From the NCBI RefSeq assembly GCF_003944755.1, contig NZ_RWGU01000048.1:158501-222500 (forward strand): a DNA stretch of 64,000 bases, in the 5' to 3' direction. Shown here one piece after another: positions 25,744 through 35,665 of this stretch; the first letter of the stretch is position 1, and each line of letters begins with the position of its first letter. The position numbers and the translations under genes are program-made. The notes under the pieces are model-generated. The model saw only the letters and a list, made by a program, of their open reading frames with translations. It did no database searches and had not been told where the DNA came from. Source of the DNA: Rhodovulum robiginosum. Its GTDB lineage: Bacteria; Pseudomonadota; Alphaproteobacteria; Rhodobacterales; Rhodobacteraceae.

Positions 25744-26051
25744 GGTGCGGTTTGTGGCAAGGCCCGGGCGGACAGGCAAGGGGATAGCCCCGTTTTGAGC
25801 CGTCCTGGCATGCCGCGACCGCATGCCGGTCCGCTTCAGGCCCGTTGCGGTCATTGGGTTTCGCCGCGCTTTCGCGCGGCGACACTCAGGGTATTTCAAC
25901 CAAGAAGAAGCAGGCAGCGGTTTCTTCTGGCCCCAAATATCCCGGGGGGAGTCCGAAGGACGGGGGGCAGCGCCCCCCACCGCTGCGCGACCGCCATCGG
26001 CAAGCCGCTGCGTCCCGTTTGGCGGAATTCTTCGAGAAATCCTGCGCCGGG
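25744..26051. other. 308-base gap holding repeat copy D
   Basis: Contains the leader of the DUF1643 gene and the two-armed repeat at 25887-25949 with its GC-rich flank (GGGGGGCAGCGCCCCCC near 25962-25978). No gene-like frame was found. Confidence 0.7.
25887..25949. repeat. Two-armed intergenic repeat, copy D
   Basis: Left arm AGGGTATTTCAACCAAGAAG followed by AAGC; right arm on the other strand CCCGGGATATTTGGGGCCAG followed by AAGAA. It is copy A in inverted orientation. Unlike the other copies it lies between two genes in the same direction (truB and the DUF1643 gene, both leftward), where it could end the truB transcript. Confidence 0.8.
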
Positions 26052-26957
26052 TCAGTTGTTGAACACGCGGCTGGGGTGCAATTCGCCCGCCTTGTAGATG
26101 CCCACCGCCACCGCCCGGCCATCGAGCGAGGCCCAGGCCTCGTCGCCGTATTCGGCGTCAGAGGCCAGCACGATCCCCGGGTTGCCGTTGCGCAGTTTCG
26201 CGGCGCCGTCCGGCGTGGTGGGCAGTTCGGGCAAATCGACCAGCCCCCTTTCCAGCGGGTGCAGCAGCGCGTCGATCTCGGGGGTCTTGGCCAGCGCCTC
26301 GATACGGTCGAGGCTCACGCCCTCTTCGGCGTCGAACGGCCCCGACCAGACGCGGCGCAGGCTTTCGACATGGCCGAGGCATCCAAGCACCTCGCCCAGG
26401 TCGCGGGCGATCGCGCGCACATAGCCGCCCTTGCCGCAGACCATCTCCAGCTCGACATGGTCCGCATCGGGGCGCGACAGCATCGTCAGGCTGTCGACAT
26501 AAAGCGGGCGGGCCGCGATCTCGACCTCTTCGCCGGCGCGCGCCATGGCATAGGCGCGCGCGCCATCCACCTTGACCGCCGAGAATTGCGGCGGCACCTG
26601 CTCGATATCGCCGGCAAAGCGGGGCAGGGCGGCGCGGATATCGTCGTCGCCGGGGCGGGTGTCCGAGGTCGCGATCACCTCGCCCTCGGCATCGTCGGTA
26701 TTGGTGGCCGCGCCCAGCCGCACGGTAAAGCGGTAGGCCTTGAGCGCATCGGTGACGAAAGGAACGGTCTTGGTCGCCTCGCCCAGCGCCACGGCCAGCA
26801 CGCCGGTCGCGGCGGGATCAAGCGTACCGGCATGGCCCGCCTTCTTGGCGCCGAAGGCCCAGCGGACCTTGCCCACCACGGCGTTCGAGGTCATGCCCGG
26901 GGGCTTGTCCACCACCAGCCAGCCCGAAATGTCGCGTCCCTTGCGGCTGCGTCCCAA
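26052..26957 (-). CDS. truB: tRNA pseudouridine(55) synthase
   Basis: Makes pseudouridine 55 in the T-loop of tRNAs. 301 residues starting at a TTG (26957) with GGAG 7 bases upstream; the next residues [23 protein letters not shown] match the family N-terminus. Catalytic Asp is in [11 protein letters not shown]; later motifs are [28 protein letters not shown] and [18 protein letters not shown]-like C-terminal part is present. The TTG start is unusual but no alternative ATG retains the conserved N-terminus. Confidence 0.95.
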   Translation of the reverse strand: MGRSRKGRDISGWLVVDKPPGMTSNAVVGKVRWAFGAKKAGHAGTLDPAATGVLAVALGEATKTVPFVTDALKAYRFTVRLGAATNTDDAEGEVIATSDTRPGDDDIRAALPRFAGDIEQVPPQFSAVKVDGARAYAMARAGEEVEIAARPLYVDSLTMLSRPDADHVELEMVCGKGGYVRAIARDLGEVLGCLGHVESLRRVWSGPFDAEEGVSLDRIEALAKTPEIDALLHPLERGLVDLPELPTTPDGAAKLRNGNPGIVLASDAEYGDEAWASLDGRAVAVGIYKAGELHPSRVFNN

Positions 26958-27011
26958 CCTTTGTCTCCGTCCGTCGTGAAGCCCGCCTGCTAGCGAAGCC
27001 GGCGCCGCCCG

Positions 27012-27755
27012 TCAACGCGCCGCATCGACCACGGCGCCCACGATGGGCCCCATCGGCAGCCCGCCATCGGCCCGCCCGAGGCCCGGGGCGTAAAGCTTGG
27101 ACACCTTGCCGTCGAGATAGAGAGCCTGGGGCGTTTGCAGAACGTCGCGGAAAAGCCGGCCGAATTCATGAAAGGTGACGGGCCGGTCGGAGATTGCGAA
27201 ATGCACGTCGCCGGCGGTATCGACCCCGACGCCGTTTCGGACGTAGCGCGAGTTGCTGTCGACCAGGAAGCGCGGATGCAACCGCCCGTCGATCACCAGC
27301 ATCGGGCCGGATTGCGTGGCATGGGCGCAGGCCGGCGGGCCGGCGAGGTAGGCGCGCGTTTCGATCACCTGTGCGCTGCCGTTTTGCAGGCAGAGGATGC
27401 CGTTGGGCAAGAGGCCGAAATTGCCCGGCCCCGCGCTTGCGACCGCGGCGCGCTGCTGGCGGCCATCCTCGATATAAAGCCCGACCGGGCTGCGGTCGGC
27501 GTGGTACATGCCGGCATTCATTGCAAAGGCGAGATCGGCGCCCCGTGCCGAGAGCATGTCGCGCACCCTTCGAAAACTGCCCAGCACCGCGCCGCTTTCG
27601 TCGATGCGAAAGAGCCTCAGCTCGGTTTCGGCCGGGTCGAAGGAACAGATCGTGTAGCCCCGCCCCTCGTGGCTGGCGGTGCGGCAGGCGGCCTCGGCCG
27701 CGCCGCCCAGCGCAAAGAGCGCCAGCAGGCCGGCCAGCGCGCCTTTAACGCTCAT
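27012..27755 (-). CDS. DUF2233 / phosphodiester glycosidase (NAGPA) family protein, secreted
   Basis: 247 residues with a signal peptide about 1-22 (ALAGLLALFALGGAAEA). The domain pattern is FAMNAGMYHADRSPVGLYIEDG, then GPGNFGLLPNGILC, ATQSGPMLVIDGRLHPRF, RNGVGVDTAGDVHF and ALYLDGKVSKLYAP, as in DUF2233/NAGPA proteins that hydrolyse phosphodiester-linked sugars. Substrate is unknown; exopolysaccharide or envelope glycan is an inference. Its ATG overlaps the end of rbfA by 11 bases, so the two are translationally coupled. Confidence 0.87.
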   Translation of the reverse strand: MSVKGALAGLLALFALGGAAEAACRTASHEGRGYTICSFDPAETELRLFRIDESGAVLGSFRRVRDMLSARGADLAFAMNAGMYHADRSPVGLYIEDGRQQRAAVASAGPGNFGLLPNGILCLQNGSAQVIETRAYLAGPPACAHATQSGPMLVIDGRLHPRFLVDSNSRYVRNGVGVDTAGDVHFAISDRPVTFHEFGRLFRDVLQTPQALYLDGKVSKLYAPGLGRADGGLPMGPIVGAVVDAAR

Positions 27756-28167
27756 CGTCGTCGGCGCGGTCCAGGTCGCGGCGCACGTTCTCCTGCGACA
27801 GAAGGCGGCGGGTCTCGTCCATCCGGTCGAAGGTTTCGTCCAGCGCAAAGCGCAGCTCGGGGGCGAATTTCAGCGACAGACCCTTGGCAACGATCCGCCG
27901 CAACTCGCCCCGGTTGCGCCGCAGCGCGTCGAGCGCGCCCTCGGCGTCGCGCCCGCCCAGCGGCAGCACGAAGGCCGTGACGACCCGCAAATCGGGCGTG
28001 GCACGAACCTCGCCCACGGTGATCGACATGCGGTTCAGCTCGGGGTCGTGCACCTCGCCGCGTGCCAACACCTCGGAGAGGCGCCGGCGGATCAGTTCGC
28101 CCACGCGAAGCTGGCGCTGGCTGGGCCCTGCGCCCTTGGAATATCGGTCTCTGGCCATGCCTCGCAT
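27745..28167 (-). CDS. rbfA: 30S ribosome-binding factor A
   Basis: Assists 16S rRNA 5'-helix maturation and cold adaptation. 140 residues from the ATG at 28167 (AGGG 5 bases upstream); ATG at 28158 (MARDRYSKG) is an alternative. The KH-like fold shows in [46 protein letters not shown] and the C-terminal [17 protein letters not shown]. Divergent from dapB across about 95 bases. Confidence 0.95.
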   Translation of the reverse strand: MRGMARDRYSKGAGPSQRQLRVGELIRRRLSEVLARGEVHDPELNRMSITVGEVRATPDLRVVTAFVLPLGGRDAEGALDALRRNRGELRRIVAKGLSLKFAPELRFALDETFDRMDETRRLLSQENVRRDLDRADDDER

Positions 28168-28262
28168 CTAAGCCCTGGGGCGGGCTTTGCCAAGCCGGGC
28201 TTTGCAAGGGGCGCGGCGCTCGGCTACACCCGGGCGCATCGAATACCACAGGAGGGCGTGCG

Positions 28263-29072
28263 ATGGAGACCCTGCCGGGCATTGTGATCATGGGCGCCTC
28301 GGGGCGCATGGGGCGGATGCTGACCCACGGCGTGCTGCAAAGCGACAAGGCGCGGCTGATCGGTTGCGTCGAAAAGCCCGGCCACCCCTGGGTCGGCCGC
28401 GACGTGGGCGAGGCGATGGGCGGGCCCCGCGTGGGTCTGCACGTCACCGACGACGCGGTGTCGGCCATCGCCCAGGCCCAGGCCGTGATCGATTTCACCG
28501 CGCCCGCGGTCACCGTGGCCACTGCCGAACTGGCGGCGCAGGCCCGCGCGGTGCATGTGATCGGCACCACTGGGCTGGGCGACGAGGACCTCAAGCGCCT
28601 CAAGGCCGCCGCGCGTCACGCGGTGGTGGTCCGGGCCGGCAACATGAGCCTCGGGGTCAACCTGCTGGTCCAGCTCACCCGCAAGGTGGCTGCCGCGCTG
28701 GACGAGGATTTCGACATCGAGGTTGTCGAGGCCCACCACCGGCACAAGGTCGACGCGCCCTCGGGCACCGCGCTGATGCTGGGCCAGGCCGCCGCCGAGG
28801 GGCGCGGCGTGGCGTTGTCGGAGGTCGAGGATCGCGGCCGCGACGGTATCACCGGCGAGCGCGCGCGCGGCGCCATCGGGTTTTCGTCGATCCGCGGCGG
28901 CGACATCGTGGGCGAGCACGACGTGATCTTTGCCGGCGCGGGCGAGCGGATCTTGCTGCGCCACGTGGCGACCGACCGGGCGGTTTTCGCCCGCGGCGCG
29001 CTCAAGGCCGCGCTTTGGGGACAGGGCCAGCGGCCGGGCGAATACGACATGCTCGACGTTCTGGGACTCTGA
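28263..29072 (+). CDS. dapB: 4-hydroxy-tetrahydrodipicolinate reductase
   Basis: NAD(P)H reductase of the diaminopimelate/lysine pathway. 269 residues from the ATG at 28263 with GGAGGG upstream. Nucleotide loop [11 protein letters not shown] at the N-terminus, DFTAPAVT, the hinge GTTGL, and the catalytic/substrate motif [19 protein letters not shown] are intact; the C-terminus ends in [22 protein letters not shown], as expected. A small secreted-protein gene begins about 30 bases downstream. Confidence 0.97.
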   Translation: METLPGIVIMGASGRMGRMLTHGVLQSDKARLIGCVEKPGHPWVGRDVGEAMGGPRVGLHVTDDAVSAIAQAQAVIDFTAPAVTVATAELAAQARAVHVIGTTGLGDEDLKRLKAAARHAVVVRAGNMSLGVNLLVQLTRKVAAALDEDFDIEVVEAHHRHKVDAPSGTALMLGQAAAEGRGVALSEVEDRGRDGITGERARGAIGFSSIRGGDIVGEHDVIFAGAGERILLRHVATDRAVFARGALKAALWGQGQRPGEYDMLDVLGL

Positions 29073-29110
29073 GAGTCATCCGATCCGCGCGCTGCCCCGT
29101 AATGACATGC

Positions 29111-29467
29111 ATGACCCGGATCGCATACATATTTGCCGTCGCCGCCCTGACGGCCAGCCCCGCGCTGGCCGAAGGTTTTCAACCCGTGGAAAACCGAGAC
29201 AGCTTCGTGTCCTTGATCGACGGCCGGTCACTGACACGGTTCGGCATTCGTCTTGAGGTTTCGCCTCGCGGCGACATCACCGGGCGCGCATTCGGACGCG
29301 AGGTCTCTGGCGATTGGCGCTGGGACGGCCGGTACTTCTGCCGCGATCTCACCTTCGGCGCGGAGAGCCTGGGGCCCAACTGCCAGGCGGTAGAGGTGCG
29401 CGGAAGCACGTTGCGCTTTATCGCCGACAAGGGCGCCGGACAGCGGGCCGATTTGCGCCTCGACTGA
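29111..29467 (+). CDS. Small secreted protein of unknown function downstream of dapB
   Basis: 118 residues from the ATG at 29111 (ATG at 29102 is also possible; neither has a strong ribosome site). Signal peptide about residues 1-20 (IAYIFAVAALTASPALA). The mature part has SLTRFGIRLEVSPRGDITGRAFGREVSGDWRWDGRYFC, with two cysteines (YFCRDL, PNCQA) suited to a disulfide. Homologues are sometimes labelled dihydrodipicolinate reductase only because they sit next to dapB; there is no resemblance. It is convergent with the DUF1674 gene (4-base gap). Confidence 0.75.
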   Translation: MTRIAYIFAVAALTASPALAEGFQPVENRDSFVSLIDGRSLTRFGIRLEVSPRGDITGRAFGREVSGDWRWDGRYFCRDLTFGAESLGPNCQAVEVRGSTLRFIADKGAGQRADLRLD

Positions 29468-29471
29468 GCCG

Positions 29472-29651
29472 TCAGAAATCGACGGCGATGCCTTTCCTCT
29501 CCCAATCGCCGTAGCGCACGGGCTCTGGCCCGTCGCGGCCGCCCAACTCCTTTGGCATCGACATCTCCCGCGCTTTCTTGCGCCGCTCCTCGGCTTCTTG
29601 CAGGGCGCGCTGTGCGGCGGGGGGCAGGTCGGGGCGGTCGGTGTCGGGCAT
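29472..29651 (-). CDS. DUF1674 protein, SDHAF4-like succinate dehydrogenase assembly factor
   Basis: 59 residues. The C-terminal block PKELGGRDGPEPVRYGDWERKGIAVDF is the hallmark of DUF1674, whose mitochondrial member SDHAF4 protects flavinylated SdhA during complex II assembly. The N-terminal half is charged and helical (AAQRALQEAEERRKKAREM). The start at 29651 is 72 bases from the divergent rsmB. The sdh genes are not in the window, so the role is by family only. Confidence 0.85.
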   Translation of the reverse strand: MPDTDRPDLPPAAQRALQEAEERRKKAREMSMPKELGGRDGPEPVRYGDWERKGIAVDF

Positions 29652-29723
29652 CGGGCGGCTCCTTGTGGGGGGCAGGGCTTTGATATACCTCGGCGCGATG
29701 GGCTGGCAAGCGGAGGGTCGCGG

Positions 29724-31004
29724 ATGGCCGAGGGGCGGGACAAGGCGCGCGAGGCGGCGCTGGCGCTGGTGCGCGGCGTGCTGGAAGAGCACCGGCTGAT
29801 GTCCGAGATGACCGGGCCCGAGGGCCCCTTGGCTGCGCTGGAGCCGGCCGAGGCCGCCCGGGCCCAGCGGCTGGCCGCCTCGACCTTGCGCCATACCGGC
29901 CGGGCCGACGTGGTTTTGAAGCCGTTGATGCGCAAGCCCCCGCCGCCGCCGGTGCGCGCGATCCTGCGATTTGCCACGGTGGAAATGCTGCAAGAGGGCG
30001 CAGCGCCCCATGGCGCGGTCAACGCCGCAGTGGCGCTGGCCCGGCGGGACCGCCGGTCCGAGGCGTTCAAGGGGTTGGTCAATGCGGTGCTGCGCAAGGT
30101 GGCCGAAACCGGGCCCGAGGCGTGGGCCGCGCTGCCGCCCCAGCGCTTGCCGGGCTGGTTGCGCGGGCGGCTTGACAGCGCCTGGGGGCGCGCCGCGGTG
30201 ACGGCGATCGAGGCCGCGCATGCCGCGGGCGCGCCGCTGGACCTGACCCCGAAAGACAGCGACGCGAGGGCGCTGGCCGCCGAAACCGGGGGCACCGCGC
30301 TGCCCACGGGCAGCGTGCGGCTGGAGGGCGGCGCACAGGTTTCGGCGCTGCCGGGCTATGACACGGGCGCGTGGTGGGTGCAGGACGCGGCCGCGGCCCT
30401 GCCGGCCCGCTTGCTGGCAGCGCAGCCGGGCGATCGGGTGGCCGATCTCTGTGCCGCGCCCGGCGGCAAGACGCTGCAACTGGCCGCGTCGGGGGCGCAG
30501 GTCGTTGCGGTGGATATTTCCCAGGCGCGGATGGCACGGGTCGAGGAAAACCTCGCCCGCACCGGGCTGATGGCCGATCTGGTGGTGGCCGATGCGCTGA
30601 GCTGGCGGCCCGACGCCCCGCTTGACGCGATCCTGCTGGATGCGCCCTGTTCGGCCACCGGTACGATTCGCCGCCACCCCGACCTGCCCTTTGCCAAGGA
30701 CGGCGCCGCGATCAAGCCGCTCTTCGCGCTGCAAAGCGCACTGATCGATCATGCCGTGAGCCTTCTGAAACCCGGCGGACGGCTGGTCTATTGTACCTGT
30801 TCGCTGCTGCCCGAAGAAGGCGAGGCGCAGCTCGCCGCCGCGTTGGAGCGCCACAGGGCGCTCGAGGTTCTGCCCGCCGATCTGCCTGGGGTTGAGCCCG
30901 CCTGGCAGGCCCCGGCGGGCGGGCTGCGCCTGCGCCCCGATTTCTGGCCCGGGCGCGGCGGGATGGATGGGTTTTTCATGGTGGCCTTGCGCAAAACCGC
31001 CTGA
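29724..31004 (+). CDS. rsmB: 16S rRNA (cytosine-967-C5)-methyltransferase, RsmB/Sun family
   Basis: Methylates a cytosine of 16S rRNA. 426 residues from the ATG at 29724 (CGGAGGG 9 bases before). N-terminal NusB-like RNA-binding helices (AREAALALVRGVLEE to about residue 140) precede the Rossmann domain: VADLCAAPGGKT for SAM, then LLDAPCSATGTIRRHPD with the PC motif and YCTCSLLPEEGE with the catalytic TCS cysteine. The C-terminus ends GMDGFFMVALRK. Heparinase-like gene and purH follow in the same direction. Confidence 0.94.
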   Translation: MAEGRDKAREAALALVRGVLEEHRLMSEMTGPEGPLAALEPAEAARAQRLAASTLRHTGRADVVLKPLMRKPPPPPVRAILRFATVEMLQEGAAPHGAVNAAVALARRDRRSEAFKGLVNAVLRKVAETGPEAWAALPPQRLPGWLRGRLDSAWGRAAVTAIEAAHAAGAPLDLTPKDSDARALAAETGGTALPTGSVRLEGGAQVSALPGYDTGAWWVQDAAAALPARLLAAQPGDRVADLCAAPGGKTLQLAASGAQVVAVDISQARMARVEENLARTGLMADLVVADALSWRPDAPLDAILLDAPCSATGTIRRHPDLPFAKDGAAIKPLFALQSALIDHAVSLLKPGGRLVYCTCSLLPEEGEAQLAAALERHRALEVLPADLPGVEPAWQAPAGGLRLRPDFWPGRGGMDGFFMVALRKTA

Positions 31005-31091
31005 GACACGGCCTTGCCCGGTGACACCCGGCAGGCCCGCCGGTATGCTGCGCCCATAAAAGCCACGGCCCGCGAGCAGACACCAAAAATC

Positions 31092-32843
31092 ATGGCAGGC
31101 GCCCCCCCAGAAACCACCAGCCCGCGCCACAGGCCGGGCCGCCGGATGGACCGGCTGCATGCCCGGCTGAGCACGCTGGCCCGGCCCGCCACCGGCTTTG
31201 TCTCGCAGCCCGAGCCGCGCACCATCGGCAGCTATGCCCGCGGGCGACAGCTGATCGCGGGCAATTTCCTGTTCGCCGGTGATCTGCTCGCGGCGCCGCA
31301 GACGGCACCGTGGGATCTGGCCCACCCCAGCGCCGAGTTCGAGAACGAGGTGCACGGCTTTGCCTGGCTCGACGATCTGGCCGCGGTGGGTGACGGTCCG
31401 GCGCGGACCCGCGCGCAGGACTGGACCTGGGCCTGGATCGAGCGCTACGGCCGCGGCCGCGGTCCGGGCTGGACGCCCGATCTGACCGGGCGCCGCCTGA
31501 TCCGCTGGATCAATCACGCCCTGTTTCTGCTGAACGGACAGGAAAGCGCGGCGTCAGAGGCCTATTTCCGCTCGCTCGCCCAGCAGACGATCTTTCTCAG
31601 CCGGCGCTGGAAAAGCGCCCTGCCGGGCCTGACCCGGTTCGAGGCGCTGACCGGCCTGATCTATTCCGGCCTCGCGCTATCGGGCATGGGCCGGTACGCC
31701 GGGCCGGCGGTCAAGGCGCTGTCGCGCGCCTGCGAGAGCGAGATCGACAGCGGCGGTGCGATTCCCACCCGCAACCCCGAAGAGCTGATGGAGGTGTTCA
31801 CCCTGCTCACCTGGGCCGCCGCGGCGCTGTCCGAGGCCGGGCAGGTGGCGCCCCGGCCGATCGGCGAGGCGCTGGAACGGATCGCGCCGACGATACGGGC
31901 GCTGCGCCATGCCGATGGCGGGCTTGCGCGCTTTCACGGCGGCGGGCGCGGCGCGGAGGGGCGGCTCGACCATGCGCTCGCGGCCTCGGGGGTGCGGCCC
32001 CATGCGCTGACCGGGCTGGCGATGGGCTATGCCCGGCTGTCGGTCGGGCGCACGACCGTGATCGTCGATGCCGCCGCGCCGCCCGCGGTGGCGGCTTCGG
32101 CCAACGCCCATGCCTCGACACTGGCCTTCGAGCTGACCTCGGGCCGCCGACCGCTGGTCGTCAATTGCGGCTCCGGGCGCAGCTTCGGGTCGGACTGGCG
32201 CCGCGCGGGCAGGGCCACGCAATCGCATTCGACGCTGGCCATCGAGCGGTTTTCGTCGTCGCGCCTGGCCCCACGCGAAGGCAACGGCCGGATGCTGCTG
32301 GTGGACCGGCCCGGCGACGTGGGCGCGCGCCAAACCGTGGGGCCCGCGGGCGTGAGCCTGGTCGCCTGGCATGACGGCTATCGGGCGACCCACGGGTTGA
32401 CCCATTCGCGCAGCCTCGACCTCGGACCGGACGGGCGCGCGCTGGCCGGCGAGGACATCCTGGCCACGGTGACCGAGGCCGACCGCAAGCAGTTCGACCG
32501 GGCGATGGACCGCGCGCGGCTGGCCGGCATCGCCTTTGCGCTGCATTTCCACCTGCACCCCGACGTCGACGCGGCGATCGACATGGGCGGCGCGGCGGTT
32601 TCGCTGGCGCTTAAGAGCGGCGAAATCTGGGTGTTCCGCCACGACGGCACGGCCGAGCTTAGCCTCGCGCCCAGCGTCTATCTGGAAAAGGGCCGCGTCA
32701 AACCGCGTTCGGCCCAACAAATCATTCTATCCGCCCGCATGATGGAGTATGCGGGCCAGATCACCTGGAGCCTTGCCAAGGCGCAGGAGACCCCGCAGGC
32801 GGTGCGCGACCTCGTGCGGTACGACGATCTGCCCATGGACTGA
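31092..32843 (+). CDS. Heparinase II/III family protein
   Basis: 583 residues from the ATG at 31092 (ATG at 31146, MDRLHARLS, is another possible start). N-terminal alpha-helical domain (WDLAHPSAEFENEVHGFAWLDDLAA, WIERYGRG, RRLIRWINHALFLL) is followed by the C-terminal beta domain with LVVNCGSGRSFGSDWRRAGRATQSHSTLAIE, the usual heparinase II/III signature. No signal peptide is evident, which is normal for this alphaproteobacterial branch, so a cytoplasmic role in polysaccharide turnover is possible. Genuine lyase activity is unproven. Sits between rsmB and purH, an arrangement I associate with roseobacters. Confidence 0.85.
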   Translation: MAGAPPETTSPRHRPGRRMDRLHARLSTLARPATGFVSQPEPRTIGSYARGRQLIAGNFLFAGDLLAAPQTAPWDLAHPSAEFENEVHGFAWLDDLAAVGDGPARTRAQDWTWAWIERYGRGRGPGWTPDLTGRRLIRWINHALFLLNGQESAASEAYFRSLAQQTIFLSRRWKSALPGLTRFEALTGLIYSGLALSGMGRYAGPAVKALSRACESEIDSGGAIPTRNPEELMEVFTLLTWAAAALSEAGQVAPRPIGEALERIAPTIRALRHADGGLARFHGGGRGAEGRLDHALAASGVRPHALTGLAMGYARLSVGRTTVIVDAAAPPAVAASANAHASTLAFELTSGRRPLVVNCGSGRSFGSDWRRAGRATQSHSTLAIERFSSSRLAPREGNGRMLLVDRPGDVGARQTVGPAGVSLVAWHDGYRATHGLTHSRSLDLGPDGRALAGEDILATVTEADRKQFDRAMDRARLAGIAFALHFHLHPDVDAAIDMGGAAVSLALKSGEIWVFRHDGTAELSLAPSVYLEKGRVKPRSAQQIILSARMMEYAGQITWSLAKAQETPQAVRDLVRYDDLPMD

Positions 32844-32866
32844 GACCATAACGAAGGACTGACCGA

Positions 32867-34456
32867 ATGACCGACCTCGTGCCACTGCGCCGCGCGCTGA
32901 TTTCCGTATCCGACAAGACCGGACTGGCCGAGCTGGGCCGGGCGCTGGCCGGCCGCGGGGTCGAGCTGCTGTCGACCGGCGGCACCGCGGCGGCACTGCG
33001 CGAGGCGGGGTTGGGCGTGGTCGACGTGGCCGAGGTGACGGGCTTTCCCGAGATGATGGACGGGCGCGTCAAGACGCTGCACCCGATGGTGCATGGCGGG
33101 CTGCTGGCGCTGCGCGACAACCCCGAACACGCCAAGGCCATGGCCGATCACGGCATCGGCGCGATCGACCTGCTGGTGGTCAACCTCTACCCGTTCGAAG
33201 CCACCGTTGCGAAAGGCGCCGATTACGAAACCTGCATCGAGAATATCGACATCGGCGGCCCGGCGATGATCCGCGCCGCGGCCAAGAACCACGCCTTTGT
33301 CGGCGTGGTGGTCGATACCGATGATTACGCCGCGCTTCTGGCCGAGCTCGACGCCAATGGGGGCGCCACCGGGCTGGCCTTCCGCCAGAAGCTGGCGCTG
33401 ACGGCCTATTCCCGCACCGCGGCCTACGACGCCGCCGTGTCGGGCTGGATGGCCGGCGCGCTGGAGGAGACGGCGCCGCGCCGCCGGGCCTTTGCCGGCA
33501 CGCTGGCCCAGACGCTGCGCTACGGCGAGAACCCGCACCAGAAGGCGGCCTTTTATACCGACGGCACCGGCCGGCCCGGTGTGGCCACCGCCAGGCAGTG
33601 GCAGGGCAAGGAACTGAGCTACAACAACATCAACGACACCGACGCCGCCTTCGAACTGGTCAGCGAGTTCCTGCCCGGCGGCGGGCCCGCCTGCGCCATC
33701 ATCAAGCACGCCAATCCCTGCGGCGTGGCCCGCGGCGCCAGCCTGAAAGAGGCCTATTCGCGCGCCTTCGACTGCGACCGCACTTCGGCCTTCGGCGGTA
33801 TCGTGGCGCTGAACATGAAGCTCGACGAGGAAACCGCGCGCGCCATCGCCGAGATCTTTACCGAGGTGGTCATCGCCCCGGGCGCCGACGACGCGGCCAA
33901 GCAGGTGTTCGCGGCCAAGAAGAACCTGCGCCTGCTGACCGCCGACGGTCTGGCCAACCCGGCCCAGCCGGGGCTGGCCGTGCGGCAGGTTTCGGGCGGG
34001 TTCCTGGTGCAGGACAAGGATAATGGGCGGATCGGGCCGGACGATTTGCAGGTTGTGACCAAACGCGCCCCCACCGAGACCGAGATCGCCGACATGCTGT
34101 TCGCCTGGAAGGTGGCCAAGCACGTCAAGTCGAACGCCATCGTCTACGTCAAGGACGGCGCGACAGTCGGCGTGGGCGCCGGCCAGATGAGCCGGGTCGA
34201 CAGCACCCGCATCGCCGCGCGCAAGTCCCAGGACATGGCCGAGGCGCTGGGCCTGTCGATGCCGCCGACCAAGGGCTCCGTCGTGGCCTCCGACGCCTTT
34301 TTCCCGTTCCCCGACGGCCTCCTGACCGCGGCCGAGGCCGGCGCCACGGCGGTGATCCAGCCCGGCGGGTCCATGCGCGACGACCAGGTGATCGCGGCGG
34401 CCGACGAGGCGGGGCTGGCGATGGTGTTCACCGGTATGCGCCATTTCCGGCACTGA
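32867..34456 (+). CDS. purH: Bifunctional AICAR transformylase / IMP cyclohydrolase
   Basis: Last two steps of purine synthesis. 529 residues. N-terminal cyclohydrolase (MGS-like) domain begins [21 protein letters not shown] with [12 protein letters not shown] and [13 protein letters not shown]; the C-terminal transformylase domain has [24 protein letters not shown] with catalytic Lys-His, and [15 protein letters not shown] precedes the ATG. lspA begins 5 bases after the stop. Confidence 0.98.
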   Translation: MTDLVPLRRALISVSDKTGLAELGRALAGRGVELLSTGGTAAALREAGLGVVDVAEVTGFPEMMDGRVKTLHPMVHGGLLALRDNPEHAKAMADHGIGAIDLLVVNLYPFEATVAKGADYETCIENIDIGGPAMIRAAAKNHAFVGVVVDTDDYAALLAELDANGGATGLAFRQKLALTAYSRTAAYDAAVSGWMAGALEETAPRRRAFAGTLAQTLRYGENPHQKAAFYTDGTGRPGVATARQWQGKELSYNNINDTDAAFELVSEFLPGGGPACAIIKHANPCGVARGASLKEAYSRAFDCDRTSAFGGIVALNMKLDEETARAIAEIFTEVVIAPGADDAAKQVFAAKKNLRLLTADGLANPAQPGLAVRQVSGGFLVQDKDNGRIGPDDLQVVTKRAPTETEIADMLFAWKVAKHVKSNAIVYVKDGATVGVGAGQMSRVDSTRIAARKSQDMAEALGLSMPPTKGSVVASDAFFPFPDGLLTAAEAGATAVIQPGGSMRDDQVIAAADEAGLAMVFTGMRHFRH

Positions 34457-34461
34457 AGGCG

Positions 34462-34932
34462 ATGCGGGCTCTCACGGCAACCGCGCTGGGCGTTTTCCTG
34501 CTCGACCAGGCGAGCAAGGTTTTCGTCCTTTACGGGCTGGGCCTCGCGCACCGGCTGGCCATCGACGTTGTGCCACCCTTCCTCAACCTGCGCATGGCGT
34601 GGAACCGGGGCTTGAATTTCGGCCTGTTCTCGAACGAGACGGACGTGATGCGCTGGGTCTTCGTCGGTGTCGCGCTGGCGGTCTCGGTCTGGGTGGTGCT
34701 CTGGGCGCGGTCGCAGCCCGGCCAGGTTGCGGTGCAACTGGCCGCCGGTGCGCTGGTGGGCGGTGCGCTGGGCAACGCGCTCGACCGGGTGGTTTACGGG
34801 GCGGTGGCCGATTTCCTGAACATGTCGTGTTGCGGCATCAACAACCCTTTCGCTTTCAACATCGCCGATGTCGGGGTCTTTGCCGGCGCCATTGGCCTCG
34901 TGCTCTTCGCCGGGCGGCACAAGACCCCGTGA
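34462..34932 (+). CDS. lspA: Lipoprotein signal peptidase (signal peptidase II)
   Basis: Inner-membrane aspartyl peptidase that cleaves prolipoproteins. 156 residues with four helices. Conserved blocks are DQASKV in helix 1, [34 protein letters not shown] with catalytic Asp, and [12 protein letters not shown] with the second catalytic Asp. The ATG is 5 bases after purH and a lipoprotein gene follows within 55 bases, so the three are probably co-transcribed. Confidence 0.96.
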   Translation: MRALTATALGVFLLDQASKVFVLYGLGLAHRLAIDVVPPFLNLRMAWNRGLNFGLFSNETDVMRWVFVGVALAVSVWVVLWARSQPGQVAVQLAAGALVGGALGNALDRVVYGAVADFLNMSCCGINNPFAFNIADVGVFAGAIGLVLFAGRHKTP

Positions 34933-34985
34933 CGGGCACCGCGCCATCGGTTAAACATCGGGCCAGTGTGACGAAGGAGCCCGAG

Positions 34986-35519
34986 ATGCGCATCGCGCCT
35001 GCATTCCTGTTGGCCTCCGTGGCGGCGGCGATGCTGCTGGCCGGCTGCAGCCGCAACAGCCAGCCGCAGTTGATGAATGTCGGCGCTGGCGAGCGCAGCC
35101 CCGACGAGTTTCAGGTGCTGCCCGGCAAACCGCTGGAGATGCCCGAGGATTTGGCCGCGCTGCCCGCGCCCACCCCGGGCGGCGCCAATCGGACCGACCC
35201 CACCCCCAATGCCGACGCCGTGGCCGCCCTTGGCGGCAACCCGGCCCGCGTGGCGCGCAGCGGCGGCGTGCCCGGCGCCGATGCCGGGCTGATCGCGCAC
35301 GCGACGCGGTATGGGCTGGCCGGCAACATCCGCCAGACGCTGGCCGCCGAAGACCTGGAATACCGCCGCCAGAACGACGGGCGGCTGCTGGAACGCTGGT
35401 TCAACGTCAACGTCTATTTCCGCGCCTACGAGCGCCAGTCGCTCGACCAGCACGCCGAACTGGAACGCTGGCGCCGCGCCGGCGCCCGCAATGTTGGCGC
35501 GCCGCCGGAACAGGACTGA
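34986..35519 (+). CDS. DUF3035 family lipoprotein
   Basis: 177 residues from the ATG at 34986, preceded by GAAGGAG. Lipoprotein signal with lipobox LLAGC (cysteine about residue 21). The mature part begins NVGAGERSPDEFQVLPGKPLEMPEDL, a pattern of DUF3035 proteins, followed by a Pro/Gly/Ala-rich stretch and a charged C-terminus (LERWFNVNVYFRAYERQSLDQ). Function unknown; location downstream of lspA, which would process it, is suggestive but common. An M16 peptidase gene follows after about 146 bases. Confidence 0.87.
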   Translation: MRIAPAFLLASVAAAMLLAGCSRNSQPQLMNVGAGERSPDEFQVLPGKPLEMPEDLAALPAPTPGGANRTDPTPNADAVAALGGNPARVARSGGVPGADAGLIAHATRYGLAGNIRQTLAAEDLEYRRQNDGRLLERWFNVNVYFRAYERQSLDQHAELERWRRAGARNVGAPPEQD

Positions 35520-35665
35520 GCCGCGCGCGCCCAGACCCCGGACAACACGCGCCCAGCGCGCCGTCTGCCCGCGCAACGCCGCCCGGTCACATCCCCGTAG
35601 GCGGGCTTGAACCGGCGCCACGGCGGCGTAGCTTGAAATCGACGATCCTTTCGGAGAGATGCCCC

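Noticed and set aside
22966..26097. Open frame of more than 1000 codons on the plus strand
   Set aside because: An artefact of high GC: it opposes the AbrB, dehalogenase-like and DUF1643 genes and reads as Arg/Gly/Gln-rich shadow protein.
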